Positions 40,931 to 51,029 of a stretch of 64,000 nucleotides of DNA are shown in pieces. Both the position numbers and the translations under genes were made by a program. Each line of letters starts with the position of its first letter. Position 1 is the stretch's first letter. The notes beneath the pieces are model-generated. The model was given only the letters and a program-made list of their open reading frames with translations. It had not been told where the DNA came from and did not search any database. The stretch is from the NCBI GenBank assembly GCA_016712465.1, contig JADJQZ010000001.1:6696001-6760000 (forward strand). The letters run 5' to 3'. The stretch comes from Candidatus Obscuribacter sp. GTDB taxonomy: Bacteria; Cyanobacteriota; Vampirovibrionia; Obscuribacterales; Obscuribacteraceae.

Positions 40931-42832
40931 ATGATCTTCGATTCCAACTTCTGGCCCCTGGCTTTGCTGGTGGCTCTGGTCAGTGCCGGCATCTTCGCCG
41001 CCTTCAACTTCTTCTTCAAGGAGACGAAGGCGAGCGGGGATGACCGCTACAGCTACAGCTACGACCGGCGCAAGCCCTACGACCGCAAGCGCACCCTGAC
41101 GGTGGGCTGCATCACCAGTGCCCTGGTCTCCCTGGCCCTGGTGCGGCTGGTGATGTATTACTTCATGCCCTCCTTCCAGGGCAGCTACTTCGGCTACTAC
41201 TGGCCGCTCTTCGCGGCCGTGGTACCGTCGACGGTGCTGGCCCTCTTCCTGCACGAGTGGCGCGCGCGCACGGTCGTCAGCTCAGTTCTGGGGCTGGTGA
41301 TGTTGGTCTTCGTGGTGCCGACGGTGCAGTACACCTACAACGCCTGGGGCTCCGATAACGCGCAACGCTTTGCCGCTCAGCCCAAGATCCGCATTGCGGC
41401 GCCCGACGAGGTGATCCCGCCCACCGATCCCAATCGGATGGTGCGTGTCACCAAGAAGAACGCTGCCTTCAAGGGTCAGACGGCGCTCACCTCCAGCCCG
41501 GATGCCAATCTGGGCAGCAAGTACAAGATCGACCCCGACGCCTATGACCTGCAGTCCATCGCCGGTCATCGCTACTGGGTTGCGCCCCTGGAATTCGCCA
41601 ACTTCGCCGACTCCATGAACATCGGTGAGCCCATGAGCCCCGGCTACGTGGTGGTGGATGCGCAGGATCCCAACAAGGACGCCTTCCTGAAGCTGGGCTA
41701 CAGCATGACCCTCTTCGAGGAGGGCAACTTCGGCCTGAATCTGAACCGTCACCTCTACAACCTGGGCTATACCGGCGGCATGCTGGTGGACGCCAAGTTC
41801 GAGGCCGACGACAACTGGAAGCCGCACTGGGTGGTCACCTACATCAAGCGTCCTTTCGGCGGCATCGCCGGTCGCGAAATCACCAAGGTGATCGTGGTCG
41901 ACGTTTCCGAGCGGGCGCCCAAGGTGGTGGAGTACAAGTTCGGTGAACAGCCGCACTGGATCGAGCGCGCCAACCCGGAGGACCTGATCAAGGAATATGC
42001 TGAGAACTGGGGCATGTACTCCGGTGACTTCGCCAAGAACAACTACTGGAGCGTCTTCTTCAGCATGCGCAAGGACGGCACCCTCAAGCCTTCCGAGTTC
42101 GACCTCAACTACACCACCACCGACCACTCGGTCTGGGTCATGCCCATGACCTCCACCCGCGATACCGACCACAGCGTCGCGGGCGTCCTCGTGGCCGACA
42201 CCACCAAGAACGAGATGGTCTACTATCCGGGACTGCGCGGCTTCAACGTCGGTGCCACCGTCGTTGACACCATGTCTCATGCTCCGGGTACGGGCCAGTT
42301 CAAGAACTTCAGCGTGGAATCGGTGCAGCTCTACTCGATCTATGGCGAGTTGACCTGGGTGGGCATCTACACCTCGCCCCAGTCCGTCGGCAGCTCCTAC
42401 CTGGCTGTCGGCCTGCTCCATGCCCATGGGCAGAACTCGGCCGATGTGGTCATCGCTCCCGACATGCAGCGTGCCCTGGCCCTCTATTCCAACCAGTTGG
42501 CCAAGCGCGGCAGCGGCGAGGGTGGTATCGCCCGTGAAGCACAGGTGAGCAAAGAGGTGTCGGGCAAGATCTTCCGCATCTCCATGCTGCCCGGCAATGC
42601 GCAGCAGCAGCAGGCTGTGTACGCCTTCCTCATCGAGGGCGACAAGCGCATTTTCACCCTGACGCGCGACACCTACACCAAGGTGCCGTTCGTGCAGACC
42701 GGCGACCATGTGCGCTTCTCCTACCTGGACATCCAGGGACCGGAGCTGGCGGTGACGACCTTCTCGGCCGCTGAAATCGAGGCGGACGGTAAGGCCGTGG
42801 GCGGCGAGTCGGCGCAGCCGGCCCGCAAGTAA
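40931..42832 (+). CDS. Large membrane protein of unknown function, 633 aa
   Basis: Four hydrophobic spans lie in the first 140 residues (LALLVALVSAGIFAAFNFFF; TVGCITSALVSLALVRLVMY; PLFAAVVPSTVLALFLHEW; VVSSVLGLVMLVFVVPTVQY). A charged loop with repeated Tyr (DDRYSYSYDRRKPYDRKR) separates the first two. The remaining 490 residues are a soluble, beta-rich domain without Cys and with VWVMPMTSTRDTD and similar stretches. I recognise no family, though the layout resembles CvpA-like or sensor proteins with a large extracytoplasmic domain. It is followed, 115 nt later, by the M50 protease gene, which could process it. Confidence 0.7.
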   Translation: MIFDSNFWPLALLVALVSAGIFAAFNFFFKETKASGDDRYSYSYDRRKPYDRKRTLTVGCITSALVSLALVRLVMYYFMPSFQGSYFGYYWPLFAAVVPSTVLALFLHEWRARTVVSSVLGLVMLVFVVPTVQYTYNAWGSDNAQRFAAQPKIRIAAPDEVIPPTDPNRMVRVTKKNAAFKGQTALTSSPDANLGSKYKIDPDAYDLQSIAGHRYWVAPLEFANFADSMNIGEPMSPGYVVVDAQDPNKDAFLKLGYSMTLFEEGNFGLNLNRHLYNLGYTGGMLVDAKFEADDNWKPHWVVTYIKRPFGGIAGREITKVIVVDVSERAPKVVEYKFGEQPHWIERANPEDLIKEYAENWGMYSGDFAKNNYWSVFFSMRKDGTLKPSEFDLNYTTTDHSVWVMPMTSTRDTDHSVAGVLVADTTKNEMVYYPGLRGFNVGATVVDTMSHAPGTGQFKNFSVESVQLYSIYGELTWVGIYTSPQSVGSSYLAVGLLHAHGQNSADVVIAPDMQRALALYSNQLAKRGSGEGGIAREAQVSKEVSGKIFRISMLPGNAQQQQAVYAFLIEGDKRIFTLTRDTYTKVPFVQTGDHVRFSYLDIQGPELAVTTFSAAEIEADGKAVGGESAQPARK

Positions 42833-42947
42833 CAGGGCATCCGTCCTGGCGCAACGGGGGCTCCTCGCAAGGGGAGCCCCTCTCGCTGTGCTTCTGCAAG
42901 AAGGGAAGTTCAGCAACTCTCTTTGGCTATGAACGCGGAGAAACTCC

Positions 42948-43868
42948 ATGAAAGGTAATTCTGTCTCAAAGTCGGCGTCTTCCAGCATCTTTGCGCTTCT
43001 GGCAATCATCGCCAGCAAAGGCAAGGTGCTGCTTGGCGCCATTCTCAAGGTCAAGGGCCTGGGCACCTTCATTTCCATGGCCATCTCCATGGTGGGCTAC
43101 TGGTGGGCCTGGGACCTGGGATTCTGGGGCGCTCTGGGCTTCGTGGCCCTCATCTGGGTGCATGAGATGGGGCATGTGCTGGCGGCTCGCAAGATCGGCT
43201 TGCCGGTGACTGCTCCCGTCTTCGTGCCCTTCCTCGGCGCCCTGATTCGCATGAAGGAATTGCCTAAGAATGCCAGGGATGAGGCGATAATGGCCATGGG
43301 GGGACCGATTCTGGGTGCTCTCGGGGCCTTTGTCTGCCTGGTGGTCTGGCAGTGGAACGGCGATAAGCTCTGGCTCTGGTTGGCTGCCATCGGCATGCTC
43401 ATCAACCTCTTCAACCTGATTCCGGTTGCGCCTCTGGACGGCGGCAGAATTGCCACTCTCTTCGGGCGCGGTTTCTGGTGGCTGGGGCTTCTGGCGCTGG
43501 TGGTTCTGTCCTTCATCATCGAAGACGGTGTCTTGATTCTCTTTGCCGTCTTCGGGCTTCTGGAGATCGACAGCCGCTTCTCCAGGCTGCCGCGCTGGGT
43601 CTTCCTGGTGCCGGTGGTGTTGGCTCTGGTACACGGGCTCTACTTCGGGCACTACATCATGGGACCGGTGCTGGCCCTCATCTGCCTGGTTTTCGTCTAC
43701 GGCAAGCTGCGTGGCGCGGTTGACGAGTCGGAACCGGAGCAGGACGAGAGCTATTTCGTTGTCTCGGCTGGTACCAAGGCTGTGCTTCTGTCGGTCTACC
43801 TGGGGTTGATCGTCCTTCTGGGCGCTACCTTCTGGTGGCTGGCCAGCATCTCGGCTCTGGTGCGCTGA
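42948..43868 (+). CDS. M50-family (site-2) metalloprotease
   Basis: The ATG at 42948 gives 306 residues with five or six membrane spans. The zinc motif HEMGH (His72, Glu73, His76) lies in a span, and the third ligand comes from NLIPVAPLDGGRI (Asp164), the standard S2P pattern. Such enzymes cut proteins within the membrane, often anti-sigma factors or membrane regulators. No PDZ domain is seen. The preceding large membrane protein is the nearest candidate substrate (inference from position). Codon use is GC-rich. Confidence 0.88.
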   Translation: MKGNSVSKSASSSIFALLAIIASKGKVLLGAILKVKGLGTFISMAISMVGYWWAWDLGFWGALGFVALIWVHEMGHVLAARKIGLPVTAPVFVPFLGALIRMKELPKNARDEAIMAMGGPILGALGAFVCLVVWQWNGDKLWLWLAAIGMLINLFNLIPVAPLDGGRIATLFGRGFWWLGLLALVVLSFIIEDGVLILFAVFGLLEIDSRFSRLPRWVFLVPVVLALVHGLYFGHYIMGPVLALICLVFVYGKLRGAVDESEPEQDESYFVVSAGTKAVLLSVYLGLIVLLGATFWWLASISALVR

Positions 43869-44168
43869 GGTTCTAGTGGGCACCCCCGCAGCATTTGACC
43901 ATGGTCAGTGCGGCGGGGGTTGCCACATTTTTTTTGTTGTAGACATATTAAAAAATATAGTAAAACTGCTTGCCCTGAATACCCCATACGCAGGGAAAGT
44001 GACAGGACTTAAAGTATCGAGAGGCGCAGCAGATGCAGGATTGGCAAAGATGGGAGATTGATCATCTTTAACGCAAAAAAGAGGTTTTAAAGCTGGAAAA
44101 GGTTCGCAAATTGGCTCAGAATGCGTGGTTACGAAGCAACACAAAAGAGCGAACAAGGAACCTTTTCG

Positions 44169-45627
44169 ATGAAGAAGTCTACCGCAGATCAAAGAATCTC
44201 TCAACTTAGCCTCGATATCTTGCCGGAGAAAGAGGTAACACTGGCGTTTGACGGCGAGGATGTATCAGGAAATGCCGGATTACTGCTTGTGGCGCAGGCT
44301 GAAAAGCTAACGAAGCTACTCCGGGGTGCGGCGGAGCGATTGGACGACCACAGAACGCAGTCGCTAATCAAGCACAACATGTTCGAGCAAATCGCTCAGC
44401 GGGTATTTCAAATCATTGCAGGGTGTTCGGCAACTGCAGACAGCGACAGCCTGAGAGGAGATCCGGCACTGAAGGCGGCAGTGGGAAGGAATCCGCTGAG
44501 CGGAGAGGATCTTGCCGGTCACTCAACACAGCAGAGGCTTGAAACTGAGCGCCAGTACAAGGAGTTGTACAAGTTAAGCCAGTGGCTGGTGGAGTATTAC
44601 ATTGAATGTCATCGAAAGCCGCCCAAGAGGTTGGTTCTGGACTTCGACGGTAGTGCCATTGAGACCTACGGAGTGCAATTGAACGCATTCTACAGAGGCG
44701 GTCCATATGGGAAGTTCATGTATTTTCCGTTGTTTGTGTTTGATGAGAATGGCTGGTTGCTGGTTGCAGCGCTACGTCCAGGGATCATGGAGAAGTGAAA
44801 TGGTCGCTGCCGATCCTGAAAAGACTGGTGAGACGGTTAAGACAAGCATGGCGCGGGTGGAAATTGTAGTGAGAGCGGATGGGGCATTCACGGACAATGA
44901 GCTATACAAGTGGATGGATGAGAATCGAGTTCGGTACGTACTGGGCATGAAGGACAATCATTCGCTTTTTGTCAAAACGAAACAGTTTCGAGCCAAAGCA
45001 CAGAGCAAGTTCAAAAGGAAATACGAGGAGCCCAGATATCTTGGCAAAAGTGGGAAAAAGGCAAAGAACAAAAGGCTGAAAGAGATATCGTCAACGTACG
45101 ACAAGGACAAGCGCCAGCAGGCAAGACAAGAATTCGAACACCGGCGGGCGCGGGTGTATGGAGAAACCAGTTACGCAGCCCGTTCATGGGACCGGGAGCG
45201 AAGAGTAATTGCCAGGTGTGATTACACAGACAGCGGGCTGGAAGTGAGATATGTGGTAACAAATCTCACAGGATATCAGGCAAGACAGGTGTATGAGGAC
45301 GTGTACTGCAGGCAGGCCAGATGCGAGATGTGGATCAAGTCAATCAAAGAGACACGATGCGATCGGCTTAGTTGCAGCCAGTTTAAGTCGAATATGTTCA
45401 GACTGTTGATGCATGCACTGGCATACATATTAATCCACCAAGTGCAAATCAGACTAGAGCAAAATGGCAGTGTTACCCAGTTTCAGCGCACATTCATACA
45501 TGTTGCGGTGAGAGTGCGCGAGACGCGAAAAGGGGTTGAATTTCAAATAGCGAGAAGCTATCACGCCGCACGAACGTTCAGGCTGGTGTCAAAGAGGCTA
45601 GGGGCCAAAACACCGTTAGCTGCTTGA
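44169..45627 (+). pseudogene. IS1380-family transposase, frameshifted twice
   Basis: The family is recognised by LVLDFDGSAIETYGVQLNAF, FPLFVFDENGWLLVAALRPG and VEIVVRADGAFTD. The coding sequence switches frame after LRPG (at the G run 44781-44783). It then continues as HGEVKWSLPILKRLVRRL in another frame and switches again at the G run 44855-44857. At each place restoring one G restores the family reading frame. The rest, to SKRLGAKTPLAA, is full length. The gene is therefore either a recent pseudogene or intact with two homopolymer base-calling errors. Terminal repeats were not identified with confidence. Confidence 0.85.
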
Positions 45628-45992
45628 TCTAAGCAACAATGGAAACTTCACAACCTCAGCAGCTGCATTGGGAAAAATCACTAGAATACTGATTGTAGAG
45701 CTGTTTGAGCCTGGTTAAAGTGAAAAATACGACATGGAAACGAACCCGGCTCACTAGTGACCACCTCTTGGGATGCCATTTCTCGCGGAGATCACTTCTC
45801 GACAACTATATGTATGGGTAGACCAGGTTGCCGGATCAGCTCGTCTTTTGTTGCCGATAATGTTGTCAGAATTAAGGCTCAGGCAAGATATGTTATATAA
45901 CCGGGGTATAGCAAGATAGACGTCAATGATTTTGAGGCTGGTTTATCTGTAACTTTGCTGGTTACCAGAGCGAATTAGCAGACAGGGGAAGA

Positions 45993-47912
45993 ATGTCGGA
46001 CTCCGATACAAATTCAGATAGGGAGCGGTCTCTTAAGGAAGCCAAGCTGGCACTCAAGACCGGCATGTCGGCCTACGAAAACGATAATTTCAAATTGGCG
46101 GAACCGCTTTTCATAAAGGCTCTGGATAAGTTTGAACAGTTGGGAGAGACTGAGGATCCGGAATTTTTTCAGTGTCTTGTCAGTCTTGCCGATACGCTTT
46201 ATCACCTGAGGCGTTATTACGAAGCCAAAGGCTATTATGAGCGGCTCTCGGTTGGTCGCCTCAAGGCCCAGGACAGCAGCGACGCGCAGGTGGTGGTGGC
46301 CCTTCTGAAACTGGCTGCTACCCACGAAAAGTTGGAAGAAGTAACGGAAGCACTCACTACTTTTGAACTGACCCTGGAACTAGCCGAGAACACCATTCCC
46401 CCCGGGCATGCTCTCTTTGGTGTGATATTTGACTCCTTCGAAATCTTGATAGAAAGGCATGTTCAAGACCCGGAAGAGAAGAAGCGCCTTGCTGATATGT
46501 TGGCCAGCAAGCGAGAAGAGTTTGGTTTCTCCGAGTCAATGTCGGGAATCTACCGGGCTCTTCCCAGCGCCGATGAGGCTCAGACTGCCGCCGATAGACT
46601 GCTGGCCCAGCCGGCGGAGGATATCAGGAAAAATCTCAGTGCCTGGACTCATACCGAAATTAGCTCCTGGGCAAATGAAGTGAGAGCACAGAGAGCCAAG
46701 TCTACCGGGCATGGTCTCAAGTCTGTAGTCCCCCCACAGGAAGTCCTCTCCAAGGATAACCACGGCACCTGTGTGGATGATATCTGGGCTTTGAAGGGGG
46801 ATGAGATTGCGCCCGGTCAGTATGAACAAGACGAGAAGATGCGCCATTTGCGGCTTTCTCCCGAGATGTTCCGGCCCAAGGCCCTGAGCGTCGAGAAACT
46901 GCCGGATGATTCGGAGCAGCCGACGGTCGTGACCGCCTCACCCTTGCCTCAGCATAGTGAAGACAGTGAGGGCAGGGGTGGACGCCTCAAGCGCGTGGAC
47001 ACCGATCGCAGACCCTTTAACCCGCTACCGGTATTAACGGTGGTGGCAGTAGTTGTTCTCGCCGGTGGTGCCATCTACATGGCCCGCGAATATGCCAAAA
47101 CCATGGTGGCTAACAGCACCGCCAGTAACAGCAAAAGCTCCATCGACTTGAGTGGTAAGACCTATTACAGTTCTGATCGCAGACGGCAGGCGCGCTTCAT
47201 CACCCGCTCTTCGGTGGAGTTGACGGACCGGGGGCAAACGATGATGGCTGACTACGGTTTGAAGAGTGACGAAGCTCCATCACCTATGGAAAAGTTCTTT
47301 GGAGGCGGGCAGGAAAAGCTGGTCTTGACTCAAGTTCCTTCCGGGTTTCAGTTGCCCGATGGCACCGTGCTCTTGAGTGAGGACAGCGATGACCAGAAGA
47401 TTGTCGATAAAATGCAGGCTCTGGCTAATTTTGCCACCTTCTTTTACGGTGGTGAAGATCGGGTTTATCCTTCCAAAGAGGAGGATTTTGTCTTTGGTTC
47501 CATGCGCTTTGCCTGGGATAACCCCCTCACTCCCGGCGTCAATAAGCCGATTATTGATGCCAAATCGGCCCGCAAAGAGGCTTTCGATCAGGTCTTTGCC
47601 ACGGCATTGTCCGAGATGCGGGATAAGAAATCGTTGTTTCCCCCTGATGACGGAACCGGCAGCCCGAGGGGCTTGATTGAATGTATAGCCATTGGACCGG
47701 AGGCCGATTGTCCGAACTCGGCTTTCTTGATCAGGGCCTATGGTCAGGACGGCAAATTTCTGACTGCCGGCGATCCTTCCAAAGCTCTGGTCATTGCTCT
47801 CAAATCCGGAGTGACTGTGGATGTGCTTAAGGCCAGCCGCACCGAGGACAAGCGGGAGCAGTTTTTCAAACCAGGCAAGAGCCTCAAAGTAGAACTGGTT
47901 ATGACCAAGTAA
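45993..47912 (+). CDS. TPR membrane protein, 639 aa
   Basis: The ATG at 45993 follows AGGGGAAG. The N-terminal 190 residues hold TPR-like helices (AKLALKTGMSAYENDNFKLA, then LADTLYHLRRYYEAKGYYER and ALLKLAATHEKLEEVTEAL). A linker follows, then one membrane span at about residues 350-367 (VLTVVAVVVLAGGAIYMA), then a soluble C-terminal domain of about 270 residues with FVFGSMRFAWDNPLTPG. This is a scaffold type with the TPR part on the cytoplasmic side. No family was recognised for the C-terminal domain. It is transcribed with the next gene, which begins 5 nt after its stop. Confidence 0.75.
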   Translation: MSDSDTNSDRERSLKEAKLALKTGMSAYENDNFKLAEPLFIKALDKFEQLGETEDPEFFQCLVSLADTLYHLRRYYEAKGYYERLSVGRLKAQDSSDAQVVVALLKLAATHEKLEEVTEALTTFELTLELAENTIPPGHALFGVIFDSFEILIERHVQDPEEKKRLADMLASKREEFGFSESMSGIYRALPSADEAQTAADRLLAQPAEDIRKNLSAWTHTEISSWANEVRAQRAKSTGHGLKSVVPPQEVLSKDNHGTCVDDIWALKGDEIAPGQYEQDEKMRHLRLSPEMFRPKALSVEKLPDDSEQPTVVTASPLPQHSEDSEGRGGRLKRVDTDRRPFNPLPVLTVVAVVVLAGGAIYMAREYAKTMVANSTASNSKSSIDLSGKTYYSSDRRRQARFITRSSVELTDRGQTMMADYGLKSDEAPSPMEKFFGGGQEKLVLTQVPSGFQLPDGTVLLSEDSDDQKIVDKMQALANFATFFYGGEDRVYPSKEEDFVFGSMRFAWDNPLTPGVNKPIIDAKSARKEAFDQVFATALSEMRDKKSLFPPDDGTGSPRGLIECIAIGPEADCPNSAFLIRAYGQDGKFLTAGDPSKALVIALKSGVTVDVLKASRTEDKREQFFKPGKSLKVELVMTK

Positions 47913-47917
47913 CCGGT

Positions 47918-48634
47918 ATGGACAGTGAAACATCGGATTCAACCGACTCTCTTTCCCACTTTCTGCGCTCTTGCAAAGGTAGAGTTTTCGGCCGCATCCT
48001 GAGAGTTGCCGGCAAACCGCCGGAGCGTCTGGCTGCGGAAGTCGATCGGCGACTGGCCATGGTCATGGGACCTTCCGGTCTGGGGAGATTGCCTGCCGAT
48101 GGACTTTCCGCCTTGCTCACCATCGGTTATACCAGGCAGTATGTGAGCGAGAATATTGAGCAGGGAGTTTCCTTTCACTTGCTTGCCTTTGCCGGCGGGC
48201 CAAGACCTAGACTGGCTACCTGGAGCAATGTCCTGGAATGTGCCGGTCAGGTCTATCCGGAGTTGAGTCGGCATTTTGCCGCCAGCGCTCCTTCACTCCC
48301 TTTCTTGACGGTAAGCGAAGTCGAGAATACTTGCGGTTTCGCTCTTGCGCCGGTGCATGCTAACGGTGCAGCCGATGAACGTTTCATTACCCTGGATCGC
48401 CTTTTGGCAGTCGATCCGGCCGGTGCGGCCGTGCCTGTGCTGGTGCGTCGTTTTCTCTATCATTGTTGCCGACTCTCTGAACTCTTTAGCGGAGACGGTT
48501 ACACCCGCATAGAAGGCGGATCTCGTCCGGTAGAGACGGACAACAGACCCTATGAAGGCATTAAAGAGTATGTCATGCCCAACAGTCTGATTCTCGATCT
48601 GCAACCTCTTTTCCGGCAGGAGCTGAGGGTTTGA
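47918..48634 (+). CDS. Hypothetical protein, 238 aa
   Basis: The ATG at 47918 begins 5 nt after the stop of the TPR gene, so translation is likely coupled. The product is soluble, starting MDSETSDSTDSLSHFLRSCK. The body is helical (RLAAEVDRRLAMVMGPSGLG, then PADGLSALLTIGYTRQYVSE). No recognised motif is present. It may act with the TPR membrane protein. Confidence 0.6.
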   Translation: MDSETSDSTDSLSHFLRSCKGRVFGRILRVAGKPPERLAAEVDRRLAMVMGPSGLGRLPADGLSALLTIGYTRQYVSENIEQGVSFHLLAFAGGPRPRLATWSNVLECAGQVYPELSRHFAASAPSLPFLTVSEVENTCGFALAPVHANGAADERFITLDRLLAVDPAGAAVPVLVRRFLYHCCRLSELFSGDGYTRIEGGSRPVETDNRPYEGIKEYVMPNSLILDLQPLFRQELRV

Positions 48635-49142
48635 GACCAGCATGTGGAGCCGGGGATTGCCGGAGCCTCTGAAAACAGCGCGCTAGCGGTGTCGGAACTG
48701 TGGCTAAGAACAGGACGCTCTGGATAAGTTTGGTGGGACGGTGAGCGTTTGGTAAGGTGGTTTGCTCTCCGTCCCATAGAAAAGGTCTGCCAAAAACAGC
48801 AGCAAAAATTCCTGTTTTAGGGCGTTAAAAGCCCCCATAATTGACCTTTCAGCGGTTTGCTTCGGGGCGAGGATGGATAATTCGGCACATTAAAGTGTCC
48901 CGCGCTATTCTCGATTTTCCGGTATGCCTGTCGCTAAGGTCGAATCACCCTACCTTTTGTTTTTGTCTGGAGCCTTACTTAAATTACTGATACGCCTCAT
49001 CGGCACTTTCCACATCGTGTTTCCATCAGGCAGTTTACTGCTCCGGGTGGAGTCTCTTTGGAAAAGTCAGGATTTATCGGGCCGGCAGAACTTAGCGGGG
49101 CTAACATCACTTTTACTAACTTTGTTTACTTCGGAGTAAGCC
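48635..49142. other. Intergenic region, no gene seen
   Basis: About 510 nt between the 238-aa gene and the next unknown gene. I see no strong terminator and no convincing frame. The last 12 bases hold the CGGAG ribosome-binding site of the next gene. Confidence 0.4.
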
Positions 49143-49451
49143 ATGAAAAATCATAACTTAGCAATCATCACTGGTTTTGCACTTAACGTAGCCGGCGCCG
49201 ATAGTCTCAGCCTCGCAGTTTCCGTTGAACTGGCAGATGGTACTACCGGCATCGTCAATTGCGAGAATCTTCCCGCGAAGGAGTTGAACGATCGCATCGC
49301 AGGACTTTTGAAAGTGGCCGGCGTGGTCAGCACCGACAAGTTGGTTGATGCCGAAGTACGTGTGCAGGTGCAAGATGGTCAAATTCTGGCCCTCGGTCAT
49401 CGCCTGCAAGCAAGATGGTGGCAGTCTGCTGCTTTGAAGTTGGCGGCCTGA
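49143..49451 (+). CDS. Hypothetical protein, 102 aa
   Basis: The ATG at 49143 follows CGGAGTAAGC. The product begins with a strand-rich region (NLAIITGFALNVAGADSLSL) and a helix (AKELNDRIAGLLKVAGV). It has no signal peptide or membrane span and no known motif. It is the first of a run of unknown genes (49.1-53.7 kb). Confidence 0.6.
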   Translation: MKNHNLAIITGFALNVAGADSLSLAVSVELADGTTGIVNCENLPAKELNDRIAGLLKVAGVVSTDKLVDAEVRVQVQDGQILALGHRLQARWWQSAALKLAA

Positions 49452-49575
49452 GGAGTCTTTACTGAGCTGCCGACGCTTTCTGGAGAGTATTGAACAGGGA
49501 CGTGTTTCATAGGTGGCGGCACTTTCGTGCCTTTGCCTGACATTCATTTGATCGATTAATAGCTTGAGGCTAACT

Positions 49576-50463
49576 ATGAAAACTCAAAATCGCGTGAACA
49601 AATACCCTGTTCTCACCGTTGCCATGATGAACACGCTATTTATGGAACTGCTCAATCGCAAGCAGCAAATCGCGAACTTTGTCGGTGTTAACCTGGTTAA
49701 GGTGGAGCCGTCCCGGCAAGCGCAGCTTCTGCAGGCGCTGGCTATGTGTTTGCATGCCGATCCCTTGCTGGAAAAATGCGAGAGTGCCATTGCTTATCTG
49801 GAGGCTCCTGCGGCGGACGAAACTCCGGTGAATTCGGAGCCGGTCGCTGAGGGCAAGGAAGCTCCGGACGAGTTGGCAGCCGCCATTGGGACTATCTTTA
49901 GCGGTCTGGCAGGGCCTACCGTCAATCTTGTGGATGGTGTTTGTGAAGCCCTGGCTGAGCAGTTCGGTGTCAGCAGTGAGGCTGTTCCACCTTTCCTTGT
50001 TCAGACCAATAGCTACATGCTGGGCTTCATCGGCAAGATGTTCGACAGTGCCGAAGCGCAACTGGAAGAGGATGCAGTCACCAGCCTGGTATCCATACCG
50101 GAGATGAGCAGTCGCCTGGAGGCGGCAGTGGCTGCCTATGAGGACCTGCAGTCGAGGCTTGAGGAGATGGAGCTTTCGGAAGTTTCGGTGGAGCAGCAGG
50201 TGCGCCATTTGATTGTCACGGCCCTTGCGCAGCTTGGCGCCAGCCTGCTTTCGCAAGCCTCTCCCACTGCCGAATACCTGTGCCAGGAAGGCGACAAGGT
50301 GACCGTTGAGGCGTCCATAAGTCGAGCCGTTGTGCGACAGTACGGTGTGAATGAAGCGGCAGTGGCGCCCTTCCTCCACGGTGTTAATAGCCTTATCTTG
50401 CCCTGGATTGAAGAGTTGGCGCAAGAAGCCAGTGCAGTTTTTGAAACAACCGATAGCCAGTAA
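49576..50463 (+). CDS. Hypothetical protein with an internal repeat, 295 aa
   Basis: The ATG at 49576 follows TTGAGG. Two copies of a helical segment of about 50 residues are seen. One is VCEALAEQFGVSSEAVPPFL at about residue 120. The other is ISRAVVRQYGVNEAAVAPFL at about 250. Each is followed by a similar (N)SLMLGF/ILPWI-type helix. The N-terminal 60 residues may be a third, weaker copy. The family is unknown. The protein is soluble and acidic. The repeat suggests a multi-helical binding or scaffold role. Confidence 0.65.
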   Translation: MKTQNRVNKYPVLTVAMMNTLFMELLNRKQQIANFVGVNLVKVEPSRQAQLLQALAMCLHADPLLEKCESAIAYLEAPAADETPVNSEPVAEGKEAPDELAAAIGTIFSGLAGPTVNLVDGVCEALAEQFGVSSEAVPPFLVQTNSYMLGFIGKMFDSAEAQLEEDAVTSLVSIPEMSSRLEAAVAAYEDLQSRLEEMELSEVSVEQQVRHLIVTALAQLGASLLSQASPTAEYLCQEGDKVTVEASISRAVVRQYGVNEAAVAPFLHGVNSLILPWIEELAQEASAVFETTDSQ

Positions 50464-50570
50464 CGACAGGCAAGCAACGCCTGTTCCAAGGGCTTGAATG
50501 ACGGCTTCCCGCTCTCCATCTGGTGAGCGGGTTGCTATCTCTTACATTTAAAAATTACTCGGAGTGTGTC

Positions 50571-51029
50571 ATGAGAGAAGATATGAAGTATCTGATGTTG
50601 GATAGACCACGTGTCAACCACAAAAACCGCCAGTGCAAGGGTGAGAAACGAAAGGCGCAACGTGGTCTGGAGTTCCTTCCCTTGCACGAACCGATGAAGC
50701 GCCGCTTTGACTTTCACTGCCGCAACAAAGGCACTCGCCTTGTGGGTCGTGAAGATCATCGTAAGCAGTTCAGCGACTATTACGCACCGATTCTGAGATT
50801 CCTTCGTTCAAGGGTCGGGCGCAAATGGAACGAGGTCAATTCGGAGATTCGCCGGGAGGCTGATTCTAAAACAGTACTGGGCTTTCATCTGGTCTTCCAT
50901 GTGAAGTGCCTGGTGCGCCGCAGCGTTTATCTGGTCGACGGAAGAGCATACAGCACCAAGCACAATGAACTGACCAAAGGTGAGTTCTATGTGCATCCGG
51001 ACAGCGGTCTGCTCTGTCAAGTTGCCTGA
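50571..51029 (+). CDS. Unknown protein, 152 aa (paralogue of 29870-30673)
   Basis: The ATG at 50571 follows CGGAGTGTG. It aligns with the first 145 residues of the 267-residue protein next to the RNA ligase gene: FLRSRVGRKWNEVNSEI against FLRKQVGRLWDDVYSEI, and YVHPDSGLLC against YVHPETGLLC. This copy lacks the C-terminal 120 residues. It is basic throughout. Two such genes in one window, one near an RNA ligase and one 1 kb before an RlaP-like gene, suggest a link to RNA metabolism (inference). Confidence 0.7.
   Translation: MREDMKYLMLDRPRVNHKNRQCKGEKRKAQRGLEFLPLHEPMKRRFDFHCRNKGTRLVGREDHRKQFSDYYAPILRFLRSRVGRKWNEVNSEIRREADSKTVLGFHLVFHVKCLVRRSVYLVDGRAYSTKHNELTKGEFYVHPDSGLLCQVA

Noticed and set aside
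43920..43960. Further promoter-like element (TTTGTT, 19 bases, TAGTA) before the IS1380 gene
   Set aside because: The spacer lacks the conserved TAC..AAGG part and the region is A/T-rich; could be chance or belong to the insertion sequence.
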